A stretch of 64,000 nucleotides of DNA from Glandiceps talaboti (GCF_964340395.1 NC_135563.1:1140001-1204000); one strand, 5' to 3'; counted from the first letter of the stretch, positions 33,545 to 46,420 are shown. Notes: generated by a model from the letters alone, not told the origin. A program made the numbers and translations.

Positions 33545-34239
33545 ATGTGTATGAAATCTAATAAACTCCTGTTAAATGACAGTAAAAGAGAAGCAATACT
33601 AATATCATCACCCATACTATCTGCTAAATCATTTCTCCCTCCTTCTATGCATGTTGGAAATTCTGATGTAATTTTCGCCTCTAGTGTCAGAAACCTTAGA
33701 GTCACACTTGATTCTAATTTGAATATGACTGAACATGTGACGTGTAAATTGTTTGCAAAGAATGCTGCCGCACGTCTTGTCTGCAATGCTAAAAAGTATG
33801 ACCATGTCCAACCCCCTAGTTCTCGTATTCACTACAAATTTTCATCCATTTGCTTTAATTCAGTTGTCGGTGCTGGACGGCAATACCTCTCTGACCTTCT
33901 TCATGAATATACTCCACAATGACAACTCGGCTCTTCCTCAGATTCTCGTCTTCTTTGTATTCCAAGGGTTTCCACAAAGACTTTTGGCAAGAGATCTTTC
34001 TCTCATAATGTCCCTACTTTATGGAACCATCTTTATTTTGATCTTCGTGACTTCAAGTCTCTTACATCCTTCGGCCGTTCTCTCGATACCTATCTCTTTA
34101 AACATTGGTCTCAACCTTCTTCAATTGCCTAGTATCCAATGTCTGTGAATCCTTATTTCGTCATACCCATAGAGTAATTGTCCATTTCTGCACCTCGAGT
34201 TCTGCTTGCAGAGATTAGAAGCTCCATAAGTCTACTTTA
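33545..34239 (+). pseudogene. 5'-truncated LINE RT fragment inside the array
   Basis: SNKLLLNDSKREAILISSP, VGNSDVIFASSVRNLRVTLD, SNLNMTEHV and AAARLVC are thumb-region motifs of Jockey/CR1-type RTs. After deletions and a frame change, RIHYKFSSICFNS and QYLSDLLHEYTP follow. A shifted frame then reads SDSRLLCIPRVSTKTFGKRS, FSHNVPTLWN and SLDTYLFKHW, a standard C-terminus. No endonuclease or palm is present. The 41-bp repeat lies on both sides, so the fragment inserted into an existing array or was caught up in its growth. Confidence 0.78.
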
Positions 34240-35220
34240 TTATTAATTGATACAGTCTGTAATTATATATCTGTACTCTATTGTCAATTCATGGTCTGTA
34301 ATTATATATCTGTACTCTATTGTCAATTGATACAGTCTGTAATTACATATCTGTACTCTATTGTCAATTGATACAGTCTGTAATTACATATCTGTACTCT
34401 ATTGTCAATTGATACAGTCTGTAATTACATATCTGTACTATATTGTCAATTGATACAGTCTGCAATTATATATCTGTACTCTATTGTCAATTCATGGTCT
34501 GTAATTATATATCTGTACTCTATTGTCAATTGATACAGTCTGTAATTACATATCTGTACTCTATTGTCAATTGATACAGTCTGTAATTACATATCTGTAC
34601 TCTATTGTCAATTGATACAGTCTGTAATTACATATCTGTACTCTATTGTCAATTGATACAGTCTGTAATTACATATATGTACTCTATTGTCAATTGATAC
34701 AGTCTGTAATTATATATCTGTACTCTATTGTCAATTGATACAGTCTGCAACCATGTATCTGTACCTCAAGGTCAATTGATATAGTTTGCACCAATATATC
34801 TATACTCGTGTGGTCAATTGATAAAGTCTGTAATTACCATATATATGTACCTCATGGGCAGTTGATACTGTCTGTGCCATATATGGCCATATAATATATA
34901 TATACACTTCATGGGCATTTATAAGTACCACATTGTCAATTGATACGGTCTGCAATCATATATCTGTACTTCGCAGTCAATTGATACAGTATGCAACCAT
35001 GTATTTGTACACTATAGTCAATTGATAAAGTCTGCAACCATATATATGTACCTCATTGGCAATTTATATAGTCTACAGCCATATAACTGTACTTCACAGT
35101 CAATTGATACTGTATGCTACCATACATCTGTACCTCATTGTCAATTAATACAGTTTGCAACCATATATTTGTACCTCATAGTCAATTGATACAGTCTACA
35201 GCCATATATCTGTACATTCA
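34240..35220 (+). repeat. 41-bp minisatellite, part C
   Basis: About 24 units. 34240-34735 is strikingly homogeneous (TCTGTAATTACATATCTGTA, CTCTATTGTCAATTGATACA), while the rest is as diverged as parts A and B. The homogeneous block points to a recent local expansion. Confidence 0.85.
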
Positions 35221-36380
35221 ACAGAGATATTCATAGTCAGGGATAATTAAATTTATCGCAGTTCTCTAAATTCAGTCTGTGAAAGATGTTTGTTCTTTTC
35301 TGTAAGGTTCAATTGCAAGTTTCAATATAATAACCATAGCACTTGATTTGGACCAGACTTGAATATACTTAATACTAATACAGATACCATTACCAATGAA
35401 TACATCTGAAAAAAATCTTCACCTCAGGGTAAATATTAATATCTATAACTAACAAGATAATGCAGTGAACATTAAATGTCACGTTTATCAAAAAATATAG
35501 ACTGGACGTAGAATAGTATATACATATATATGAATAAGTAACAAGTAATTGAATCAGAGAAAGGTGTCTCTCCGTATATACTCAAAGCTTTCACTTTCAG
35601 AGGGGCAGTAGAAAAAGTTAAAATTGGTTTGTACATAGCAATCAAATGTTTACTTAAGATTAAACATGTAAATAATCCTTTCCAGTAAGGACTTAGTCTT
35701 AATGTGAGCAAATCTGAATGAACTCAACATTATATGAAAAACGACCCTGCTAATTTACAGTTTCGTTGTTGATGCAGTACATGACATGAATATAAATGAG
35801 TAAGGATGTGCAGCAGGTGACAGAAGAATGATGCCAATCAGGTATACTATACACGTCGTCGACAGCAAAGTTAATAAAATAGGAAGACTTAAAATGAAAC
35901 AGATAATGGTTGAGAAAATATTCATTGTGAAAGAGGAGCACAGAAATTGTCATATATGGATGGTTCATTACTTTGAATGGCATTTAATATTACCTTATAT
36001 GATAAATATTATAAAATTTCATGTCTGTAAACTTTTGGTCACCTTTCCCATTACGAGCTAATCTCTCAAACCAAGTAATTAATGTAAGGAGGGTAATATC
36101 GTCAGCAAAGGGTCAGAGTTGGGGTTGTCTGTCATCAATAATGCGTGAATGTCTAACTACTCTACAGCGTGTCGACGGATTGGCTTCTCCCTATTCAATC
36201 ATCTATGTTAATCCCTCTTGACGTCCTGCCATTTAACACAACAAAAATAACAGGTAAGACATGACCCTGTATGTGTATTTCCAGATTGATTTCAGAAGAC
36301 ACCCAACATTTATTTTAAAGACCACGTATACACATTACAATAAAGTTGGTGAGTGTGATTCTTTTGTCTTTAAAAGAAAT
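35221..36380. other. No gene recognised
   Basis: AT-rich; three short open frames overlap on both strands without motifs. Confidence 0.5.
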
Positions 36381-36467
36381 ATGGTGAGTGAGTGAGTGAG
36401 TGAGTGAGTGAGTGAGTGAGTGAGTGAGGGAGTGCCCCCCCCCCCGCGCGTGTGTGTGTGTGTGTGA
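36381..36467. repeat. (GTGA)n, poly-C, (TG)n compound tract
   Basis: About eleven GTGA units, a 13-base C run, CGCGCG and about ten TG units follow without spacers. The CG/TG part could adopt Z-form DNA. Confidence 0.9.
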
Positions 36468-37100
36468 AAGCACTCCTGCATGCATCACTCTTAAACACAT
36501 GACTGTAAGTTTCTCCTATTGTACGTATGTACAATTCTAGGTTATTTCAAATGTCGCAAGCTATATTTATGGTGTGTGTTTTTGCTTTACTATCCAAGTT
36601 GCATAGAAGTCTGAACGGAGTTATGTATGTATTTCTTTTCTCTTTTTTTCACTTCTCGTTTTGATTTGCCTGGATTCTAACAACCTTGGAACTTCTATTT
36701 ATAAACATCCTGCACAGATTCTGTAAGACATTCTGATGCCCCATTTAAATACTGATATATTTTCAAAATAACACAGAGGTTATCCTGATCAGCACTTCAT
36801 GGGTTTCTGGTTGGAATCCTTGTCCTCTCTCTTACAATAGTCTGATATGTATAGAAGGAAAGAATTCTGATTTTTAAAATCAATGAAAACGTTAAATTAA
36901 TATGTTCTATTGCTCAATATCCTGGAAGCAGCAGTTCTACAGTATCATGTGTGGAAAATTACATATTATTCAAATAGACTGGATTTGATGTGTCTTATTA
37001 TATCATACTGAATGATATGTAGTTTGAAAACAATTAATGTTGTCCTACTGTACATTAGTTTTAGTAAATTAATTGATATGTAATTGGCTGTACATAAAGT
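36468..37100. other. No gene recognised
   Basis: AT-rich, nothing supported. Confidence 0.5.
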
Positions 37101-37174
37101 AAAGGTAAAATGTTTAAGCTTTATAAAACGAGTTGGCTTCTCACCACTGCCTCGATTCACGTTATCTACCAGTT

Positions 37175-37248
37175 ACCACGTTAGCTCAGCTGGTTAGAAC
37201 ACCCTGACTAGTATTTAGGGGACGTGGGTTCAATTCCTACACGTGCCA
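37175..37248 (+). tRNA. tRNA-like sequence 1, probably a pseudogene or SINE head
   Basis: TTAGCTCAGCTGGTTAGAAC is a textbook A-box/D-arm and GGGTTCAATTCC a B-box/T-arm. The T stem pairs GTGGG with CCTAC, and the 3' acceptor strand is ACGTGCC. The 5' acceptor ACCACGT pairs at only five of seven positions. The anticodon arm (CCCT...AGGG) leaves an 11-base loop with no regular anticodon. A Pol III promoter may work, but decoding is unlikely. Confidence 0.5.
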
Positions 37249-37513
37249 ATTTTCTTTCCTCATTTATAACAAATTCAAAAATACTTACGGTGAGTTGCTT
37301 TCATTTATAGCAAATCCAACAAAACTGTTTAAAAAAGCCCAACCTTGCTGTAATACCCGATTCCTAAGTTGGCCACCCATATAGACAGGGAGACCCGAGA
37401 ATCTATTTAGATCCTTAGGTAAAAGGTTTAAGCTTTATAAAACGATTTGGCTTCTCACCACTGCCTCGAGGAAAGAAGTACATATTAGGATAAACTCACG
37501 TTGTCTACCAGTT

Positions 37514-37566
37514 GGCACGTTAGCTCAACTGGTTAGAGCACTCTGACTAGTGTGTAGGGGACGTCA
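37514..37566 (+). pseudogene. tRNA-like sequence 2, 3'-truncated
   Basis: GGCACGTTAGCTCAACTGGT and TAGAGCACTCTGACTAGTG repeat the first copy. Its 5' acceptor GGCACGT would pair perfectly with ACGTGCC of copy 1, but here the sequence breaks at GGGGACGTCAC, losing the T arm and 3' acceptor strand. Confidence 0.5.
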
Positions 37567-37630
37567 CTTTTCTTTCCTTTATAACAAATTCAAAATTACT
37601 TATGGCGACTCTCTTTCACTTATAGCAATC

Positions 37631-40063
37631 CCATAAAGTACGTTTACATTAAATTGGTCAATACGTAATTCCATACTAAGTCTATTCGATTTTATTTAAA
37701 GTTTGAAATTTCCCATTTCATGTTTCCTGTTTACTACTTTTAATGCGAAAATACAAAAAATATGTTCACTTCGTGTACTAAGCAAAATGCTGAGTATATT
37801 TAAAAACTAATGCTATGCTTTATGTGATGAAATGAAGAATGAGTAGACGACAGAGCGTAGGGGTTAATCAACATTGTATATTTACACTTAAGGGTGAACA
37901 AAGGCGGGGCTTATCTTGGCATAGCTACTTTATTTGTTATTTAATGAGTCCAAAAAAGTCCCTTTCGCCAGTGTACATCGCACAACTTCTCTAAAACTAG
38001 AAATATTCAATATATCCATGAACAGCTCTCTTTTCACTGGGGTAGGGAATTCTAGCTATGATGTCCAATTTTTTCTCTCTTTCAGCTCAGAGGAGGCCAG
38101 AGGGGGTGCGGAGAATGATGGGTGAAAACAACTTTGATAGCTCATTACGCTGTGAGCCTCCATTGTGTACACTTCAATCGTGTGGCACGTTTACAATGGT
38201 GGTTGCTCAGTGCTCACCAGCCGTATTTTGGGGTATTTTCAAGCAGCCGTAATTTTCACAAGAATTCATCATTTTAGATACTATAAAAGCGAAAATCTCG
38301 GCTGATATTCCTTCCTTTGTGGTACAAAAATCTATTTTGGAATTATTGATAGGAATACTGATTTTACGGTGATTTCGAGAAGCATACTTTACCCTGAGGT
38401 CGCAAATTTCGGCCTGGTTTTTCGCCCATTTGTTTTTTCGCCCAAAATTAACAAATTCTACAAAATAGATGGATTCTTGTTCACTTTAAATGGCTAGAGT
38501 AAGAAAAAGACAAGGTCTGTTCAAGAATTTTGGTAGAAAGCGAGTGATTTGACATAAGTCGAAGGTGACCTCATTTGACAAGGGATGTGACAAGTGAAAC
38601 GTTGTTGATCGGCTTACTGTGCAGTTTATCGATAACCAAACGGGGAAGTACTCACTTGCACTGCTGTTTTAACGTGAAAAACAATGAAGTCATATAATGA
38701 AGTTCTAAAATTAACACATCATGTCACGTTAAAACTTGTTGACAGTTCAATCGTACCTGGTACAAACAATTCCGAAATGGCGATATTGAGATGCCGAAGA
38801 CCTATGTTGTTACGTAATGGAATGTCACTGTATGTACAAAGTTTAAATGCTTTTTGACTTCAATTAAGAGTTCATAATGAAAATTACCAAAATATCCTGA
38901 ATGCATATAATTTAGGTCTGTGACTCGTAACACAGGCGAGCTTCTCACAACTTGCTGAACTACTGTAATATTGTAAATTTCCCTTACTCGACATTGTGTT
39001 AGAAGAGCATTTGACTCAACAATTTATCGAGTTTAAATAAAGTCAAACAAACAAACTACTAAATCATATTTCACACCCAATTTCTCATAGGTTCGAGATA
39101 TTTTCAACTAGGTTAAACATGTAACTTGTAAATTTGATATTACCCCGCAATTGTGTGTAATAGTGACATCAGAATGAAGGCAACTCGCGTAAGCAGGTCG
39201 TATTTTTGAGTACAGTGTCGTTGGTTCAGCAAATTGGCCGAACCGCCTCAACTTTATTCACTTAGTCTAGCTGACTATGGTAGATGTTCAAATACCTTCC
39301 AAAATACAAACAATTGCTCAATAAAAATAAATACAACTATAACTTGACTTCGGCCTTTGTATTATCAAGTTATCTATTGCCACAAAGTGGGCGAGTCTCT
39401 CAGTTTCGCATATTTTAATCCGACATGGTTTTGCTCTTGTCTGGCGACATAACAAAATGTGCTCAGGCTACGTAAATTGAGGTACCGTATTATGAGGTAT
39501 TTTTGGTTAAAATAATGTATGTATTTCGAAATATTACTATGTATGACCTCACTAGGGTATTACTATTTAACTCTTTTACAAACAGGAGCAATGTCATCTG
39601 CAACTAAACTAGCCAGAGGTACATAGAAAATACATAAATTCGAGCTGGAATGGCGAGATTTTTAGATACCGTCATATATCATTTTGATATTTCGAGTGAC
39701 CAGAATGAAAGGCATGTGAAGCGGAAAATATTCACCACATCGATCCGTAATATGACAATCCCAAAATATAAAGTAGTATCGAGTGTTTTCTGAATATAGT
39801 AAAGCTTAGACATACAATAGGCCCGGAGGTCTCAATTTTCTATCATACAAGTTTGTAATACACGACGTCGTTGTACATTAATTTTTTAAAACAAGTTTGT
39901 AAGATGTAAGTTTTTATTTTTTAATTTCTTTTCCATGTGGCCACATTAGTCATACAGTTATCCTCGGGCGGTAGGGAAGGGATTTACGTTAAATTACATT
40001 CACGTCTCTTTTTCACACAAGACAAATTTATAGAAGTCAACACAGAGCTGGTTTTATTAGCTC
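37631..40063. other. No gene supported
   Basis: A good acceptor-like tract (TTTTTTCTCTCTTTCAG, ending 38085) precedes an open frame to 38252, but no donor, motif or partner exon supports it. 38500-38590 (TTTTGGTAGAAAGCGAGTGATTT) resembles 57985-58060 of the dispersed element in opposite context. Confidence 0.4.
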
Positions 40064-40095
40064 CCGTATGGGAGCTGATGTCGTGATGATGATGA

Positions 40096-40134
<39 letters not shown>

Positions 40135-40210
40135 GTAGAAAGTCTGTTCCACTGATATCTCAAAAAGTACAGAAGCAAATGTTCTGCAATTTACTATGTG
40201 GCATTGTCAG
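40064..40210 (+). repeat. Palindrome plus (CTGT)n module
   Basis: AGCTCCC, GTAT, GGGAGCT forms a perfect hairpin (about 40060-40077). It is followed by GATGATGATGATG and about nine CTGT units, then CCACTGATATCTCAAAAAGT. The same order (short hairpin, then TCTG or TG tract) occurs at 26988, 31680 and inverted at 58760-58860. Confidence 0.65.
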
Positions 40211-42400
40211 GCTGTAACTTAGAGCTGATTAGTTTTTGGTGGGAGTGGCTTACTTTTGGCAAATGTACAGTTATCATCTTTGCTTCAAGTTGTAGAACAA
40301 GAAATATTAGGATTTAGTCAGTTCTGCTTGTAACTATTTTCTACATCATGTAAATCTCAGTGTGCAGTGTGACCTGTGAAATTTGAATATGACCCAATGT
40401 ATGCACAATGTTTCAACAGTTTCATGTGCCCCATGAACATTTCCTGATGTGGAGAGCATGTCTTGGGTAGTTTAGAAACTATGTGATATTGTCCTTGCTT
40501 ATCCATATGATTGGTTACTTATTAACATATACACGAGACGTGGTAAGAAAGGGTTTCCATCAATAGCTTGGCCATTACGGTGAAATATCTTACCTCCATG
40601 GGTGAAGCGATGATCAAATAGACACCGGCGATAGTCTATGCTGAAAACTTCACTTAGATAAATTCATACTGCCACATCACCAGTTTATTCTCACTAAAAC
40701 TGCAACTCTTTCTTTTTGAGTTTCCTAAGTATTTTGAACGCATTATGTGAATTTACTGTTCACTTCATTCTCTCACTTACAAAAAAACACTATAGGACAC
40801 AGAGTTCTCTTATAGGATTCTACAGGGCAAAACATACCCTGTTAATGTTGAGCTATCTAATAGGACAAGCTTTTGACCTATAGGATCCTATAGGGCAAAA
40901 ATTGCCCTCTAGAGCTGCCCTATTTGACATGAGTTTTCCCATAGGAAAAAACTTTAGTGAAAAGTTTAGTGAAAAGAATATCGATTTCAAGTTTTTCTGA
41001 TATGAGCGCAGTAGTAAACTAAAATATACGGAATAACTCGAAACTCTCGATTTTATTTGCCATACAGCTTTCATGAAATTAAAGACTGATTTTTGTGAAA
41101 GCAAATGCTAGGTCAGTCTGTATGTATTACGTGTAATTTACTTACAGAATAACGAAGTTAGAGGTCTGTATTTATGTAGATGTACATGGTAAAATGTACC
41201 GGTTTACAGATTACAACATTATGGCTTTCTTAATGAGTTTTAACAACATAGTCAGCAATAGCACATCAATTTCCAGAAAAGAATTTAAAAAATGACAAAT
41301 CTAAAACCCCTTTGGTCTCTATTTATGAATTTTCAGACCGATTGGTGTGCATTTGAAAAAAGTTGAACGTGAGCAAAGTTCAGTTGTCATAAAAGAACAC
41401 GGCCATTGTTTTTCTATGGGAAATCTGATATAGTATTCGGAAGTAAATGTCAAATTCGCACTCAGCCTACAATCGCTTGATTTAATTTTTTTCATCTTTG
41501 CGTTACTTGCGATACAATTTTGAGATTTTAAGTCGTTTGAATCTCTTCTAAAATCGTATGGTTTTGATTTGATTCGAATCGAAAATGCAATGTCATTGTG
41601 CTGGCATGCCATAAAGTTGACTTGACCTGTGTCTTCTGCTACTGTAAAACGTTGTAGAATATTGTTTCATTTATTACAAATTGTACTTTCATGAATAGCC
41701 GATAACATGTAATAATATATTAATCCGAATGCAAAAACGTACCTGAAATTATGAAATGTACGGTATACATGTGGAGTGCACGTGATATAGGTCATTCCAG
41801 GCATGATGATATTGTTACACTGTGTAACATTGTATCACATTCACAAGGTGTTTACGTGTGCATCTGCACAGCGTGTGTGTACTAAAACAACGAAAATAAA
41901 AGGTCACGACCTTGATGGTGACACAACTGCGAAATCATTTATTTTTATCAATATTCCCTTAAAAATGGAAGGCATGGAAGGCTACTCATCCTCAACTATA
42001 TAAAGCGGCACTGTGTTCAATCATAACGCAACTAATGGTTTCCTTGAACGCAACTTTGGTTGGATATTTTGGTACACGACTGTCACTGTTGTGTCAAACC
42101 GGACCTTATTACTCAAAGACCTACGTAATCGAATGTTACATCGCTTATCCATCACGATCATGTCATATATTCAACTGAAGTTACGTGTGCATATATATAT
42201 ATATATGTATATATGATTTACACTGCCAAGAAAGGAAAGTTGAACTTTGTTCATAGCAAAAGGTATGTAGAGCTGATGACTTTGTTAACGTACATGGTTG
42301 TAATGTCAGCACAACTCAAAAGGACAAGAATATGTCAAGATGGGGTTCGTTTGTACTAGGTGTATGTCAGATGTATTTCTTTACTAAAACATGGCATTTG
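40211..42400. other. No gene recognised; small palindromic duplication
   Basis: 40820-40930 carries two copies of a ~60-bp unit with TATAGGA...AGGGCAAAA. One copy holds the perfect 18-bp palindrome CCTATAGGATCCTATAGG at 40877-40894. Otherwise no feature. Confidence 0.5.
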
Positions 42401-44075
42401 TAATGTAAGCATATTTTATGTTTCCATGGACGCCACTCTCCAATTTTAGATAATCTGTCTTACAATGGAGCACTGGTCTAAGACGCCATGTGGAACGTTT
42501 GATGAAGAGAACTATGGCTAGGCATGTCTTACAGTGCAAATTTTTGTTTTTTGATTTTTTTGGTTTTGAATTTTGACGTGGGAGCGTGGCATATGCACTG
42601 CACTGTGCTTTGTCCATATGAATGTGTGTTTGCCGAGATGTATGTAATTTTCCAGGTAGACGCAACAATGGCAAGACAAACAATCCGGACTACGCATGCA
42701 TTACAAAATATTTGCAATGCCCATTTCTGTTTTTAAGTCAACTTCGTGTAAATTTTAGCAACTTGTAAATTACTGATTATTCCTAGTCGTTCGGCAAAGT
42801 TATGTAAACAATAAAGTAGTGACCTGGTCACTGCCTATCTTGCTTGTGTATATTATATGTGTATGGCACACGTGTACCGTTGCATACACACATAAATGCA
42901 GTGCACATGACATGCGTGATTCGCATAACTATAGCTACATTGTAATACATTCTAGTGACGTCAGTCGACTTGCACGTGCAAAATATAACAGTCGCCATCT
43001 TGCACTTGTCAGCAAGCTTCACGACTGAGAAATTCTGGATAATAATATTGATATTCCTGTAACAATTGATGTAGTGATACTGTGATCGATCCCAACTATA
43101 TTGTGTCCTTATCGTTTGAATTTGTCATGTGTCACTGGGACCCGGAAATATGTACGTACGATACGCACATCATCATGTTGTCAGTTGAGTTGGAGAATTT
43201 AAAAGCAGACGATATTTTGTTGGATAAAATCCAAGTACAAACAATAATATACAGTTGGAGTCAAAGATCATGTCAACCTGTACTCAAATGTGTGTGTACA
43301 CTTACTTTGAAGATTTTGTGATAAAAGGCTGAACCAAGCTGTGTAACTGGAATTGTCAAGGACTGCTGGTATATTTTAGGTATTTACAATTTATTCTGGT
43401 GATTTTAGAGTTTTAGAATTGCATAGGTTTGATACAGATAATTTCAAAACTCATGAAACCTTGTTACAACATATATCACCAACCAATACATTCAAACAGC
43501 AATGATGTTTTTTTCCTAAATTTGAAATTTTTGAAGTGTTTTATGTCTAATTTTTCAAAAAATCACATAATATGGTTATTTTGGTTACCATGGCACCTGA
43601 TGTTCATTAAATGACCACTTTTTTGAATTCAGCATGACAAACTATCCTGGGTAGTCACATTAGTGGGGTAAGATATTTATCTGATTTATAATGTTATTTG
43701 TGAGATGTATGTGTATGTAATGAAAACATAATTTTCACGTCTACCTTATGTTTCCATGGAAACAGCCATCCAATTTTATACAATTTATGTTACACCAGGT
43801 AGTACTAACTCATACATGTCTAATACAAGGACATTTTTTCACTGTATTATCTTTTTTTTCAATGTTTTATGTCAAATTTTGGAAAATGATTAACATATTA
43901 TGGTGATTTTGGTTACCATGGCAACAGATGTTCATAAAATGACCCCTTTTTTGAACTCAGCATACAAAACTACCCCAGGTAGGGTGGTTAATATTCGAAT
44001 AAACCCGATTATTATCAAAATTATGATTTCTATGGACTATTATTATAATAATAATAATTATTATTATATCACTTG
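42401..44075 (+). repeat. Dispersed repeat, partner of 11.8-12.8 kb
   Basis: Blocks 42495-42735 and 43742-44030 match the 11.8-12.8 kb copy in inverse. A partial duplicate of the second block sits at 43480-43670 (GGTTACCATGGCACCTGATG against GGTTACCATGGCAACAGATG), and ATGTTTCCATGGA recurs at 42419. The right end is an ATT/AAT tract (44036-44070). Confidence 0.65.
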
Positions 44076-44454
44076 AAAACATGTCAATATCAAAATATTA
44101 GAGTTACATCACTTGGTAACATGTCAGTCTCAGAGTACTAAAAAGGTAAAAGGGAAATACTTAAACACAGTGAAGAACACTCCTGTGTCTTTCTGATTCT
44201 GATTCATTTTGGTACTTTTAATTGTATAATTATTTCGTGATCTCAGTGAACATAAGATAGAATATTGATGATTGTGCCTTTATAACATTAGGTGGCCCTT
44301 GATAAAACTAAAGTGATTACTTGTAACTTGTTTGTCACATTAGCAATTCGCAAAGCCAGAAGGCATTTTAATGATGGTGGTAAATAGCGACGGATTTATA
44401 TCACTGCTTTAACACTTTGAGCTCTTGTCCAATCAGAACAACACATGGACACTA
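44076..44454. other. No gene recognised
   Basis: AT-rich; nothing supported. Confidence 0.5.
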
Positions 44455-44660
44455 CATAGTTATTGATACACTGATATAATATAATGAACCCTCCCATACA
44501 TTGATACAATATAATGACCACTCCCATACACTGATGTAATATAATGAACTCTCCCATACTTTTATATAATATAATAAACTCTCCTATACATTGATATAAT
44601 ATAATGAACTCTCCCATACATCGATATATTATAATGAACTCTCTCATACACTGATAATTT
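44455..44660. repeat. 30-bp tandem repeat, ~7 copies
   Basis: The unit has ACTGATATAATATAATGAAC then TCTCCCATAC. The minus-strand open frame (MGEFIILYQC repeated) is a product of the 30-bp period. Confidence 0.88.
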
Positions 44661-45284
44661 CTGTCTTTGCCCTAATCAAATACAAATATATCTTTACGAC
44701 GTTTTATTCTAGCAGGTAAAATTGATTAAACAGAGGTTTCCTTTACACTGTATATACAGAATGTCGACAGATATTGAACTGTATGAATAACATCACTTTT
44801 TAAAAAATTCAGACTACTTCTCGCGAACGGGACATGGTAGATTCGGCGATTGCGGACAGTTTCTGTATATTTGACTTAACTATTCTACGGCCTCAAGAAT
44901 GTATCGACTCACCCACTTGTATATACGCCTAGCTAAACATCTCAGTTTTGCAAACTATCAAATAAAGACAAATTACACCACGTCCCAAATACGTTGTGTT
45001 AACCTTTTACGCCCTATATCAAAACAAATACATGAACAGTATACTTCACCTACGACGTCAGGTCATATGTATATGCATATAACTAGAAGTAAAAATGTAG
45101 TAACACGAGGTAGTGCAGGAATACGTGAGTTTTGTTGCATGCACAAAGCTACTGTTCACAAAAATAAATAGTCGCTGGTACCATATTAATAATAAACAGG
45201 AAACGTGTGTACCAGTAATGAACCGCATTTGAAGTACATATCTTATAAACCCTGTAGTCAGGTGGCTTAGCAATTTTATTGTTA
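44661..45284. other. No gene recognised
   Basis: Opposing open frames near 44899-45273 share no known motif. Confidence 0.45.
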
Positions 45285-45925
45285 CATGCCGGATAAAAGC
45301 ACCAAATTTGGCATGAATGTTCCAAAGGACCTACTTATTGGTTTTAGCTTAGGAGTCCTATGTATATTTGCATGAATTTGCACAAATCAGAACACATTCA
45401 AACCATGAAAAATCATATGTTTCAGCAACATTACTTACTAAAAGGCACTATAAATTTTGGCATGACTCATGCTTAAGATCTATTTATTGATTTTATCCTG
45501 GAATTTTATTTTAGAATATTTGCATATATTAATGTATATCAATGAAACTCACAATGGTCATTATTATGATTGAAAACACCTATAATTCAGGAAAATAATT
45601 TACATAAAGGCGCCAAATTTGGCATGATTGTTCCTTGGCACCTATTTATTGATTTTAGCCTAAAAGCCCTCCTGAAAATTTGAATAAATACGCATATATC
45701 AGTCAAATTAAAAATGGCTGCCATCACTTTAAAAAAACAACATATTTCTGCAAAAATTGGAAGAAAACAAACAACCTGGCGTGCGTGTTCAGTAAGATCT
45801 ATTTAATTATAAAAGCCTAGCACAGTCCTTAAATATTTGTGTAAATTTGCATAAATCAGAAAAAGTCAACTATATGCTGTCACACTGGAAAAATATCATA
45901 TTCCTAGTAAATAAGGTACTTTGAC
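45285..45925 (+). repeat. ~160-bp repeat array, left arm of inverted pair
   Basis: Four degenerate units, each with GCACCAAATTTGGCATGA, TGTTCC, GACCTATTTATTGATTTTAG and TTTGCATAAATCAG. 53190-52450 read in reverse gives the same series, beginning with the same TTATTGTTAC and GGATAAAA lead-in. Octamer-like ATTTGCAT occurs in most units. Confidence 0.75.
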
Positions 45926-46249
45926 AAATTGTATTCCTCAGTAGCGAAGTAAAGAGAAGTTTTCGTAACATATGTTATGAAAATATGTGTTGAAACATAT
46001 GTGTTGAAAATTGTTGTCTGAGCTTATATTACCAGAATGGCACGAGAAAAGTAATTTTGGAAGTTCTTCATATTTCACACTGACACTACAGCAGAGATTG
46101 CTGTCATAGTTACTTTCTGAAAGAATAGCACATGCATAAATTAGTGAAGTCAGAGGGTATCTTGGCATCGACACAAAACTTTTTTTTATACATTCTTGTG
46201 AGAATTTACTGAAAATTGTGAAGTTATACAGTGTCTTTTCTTACAATCA
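45926..46249. other. No gene recognised
   Basis: Flank of the decayed LINE, nothing supported. Confidence 0.5.
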
Positions 46250-46420
46250 CCAGCTTTCCAAGACAATAACATTCTTCCACAGCTTTTCAAAAGAGCTCTG
46301 AATTCTGAGTTCTTCTTCCATCAATTCATTCTTGTTATCTGTATCATAGACGTACAAGCACCAATACTGGTTGTCGCGTACGTAGTCAAGGGTATCGTGT
46401 GGGGCAATGTCATCAAAGTA

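Larger units (their letters stand above)
37101..37630 (+). repeat. Tandem duplication of a ~320-bp block with tRNA-like cores
   Basis: Block 1 (from 37101) and block 2 (from 37417) share TTTAAGCTTTATAAAACGA, TTGGCTTCTCACCACTGCCT, a tRNA-like core, then TTTCTTTCC and TTATAACAAATTCAAAA. Block 2 has a 23-bp insertion before its core and a deletion in it. Confidence 0.8.

Noticed and set aside
37175-37248. Functional decoding tRNA
   Set aside because: The acceptor stem is mismatched at two positions and the anticodon arm gives no standard seven-base loop.
38086-38252. Possible exon after a strong acceptor-like tract
   Set aside because: No donor, no partner exon and no recognisable protein motif.
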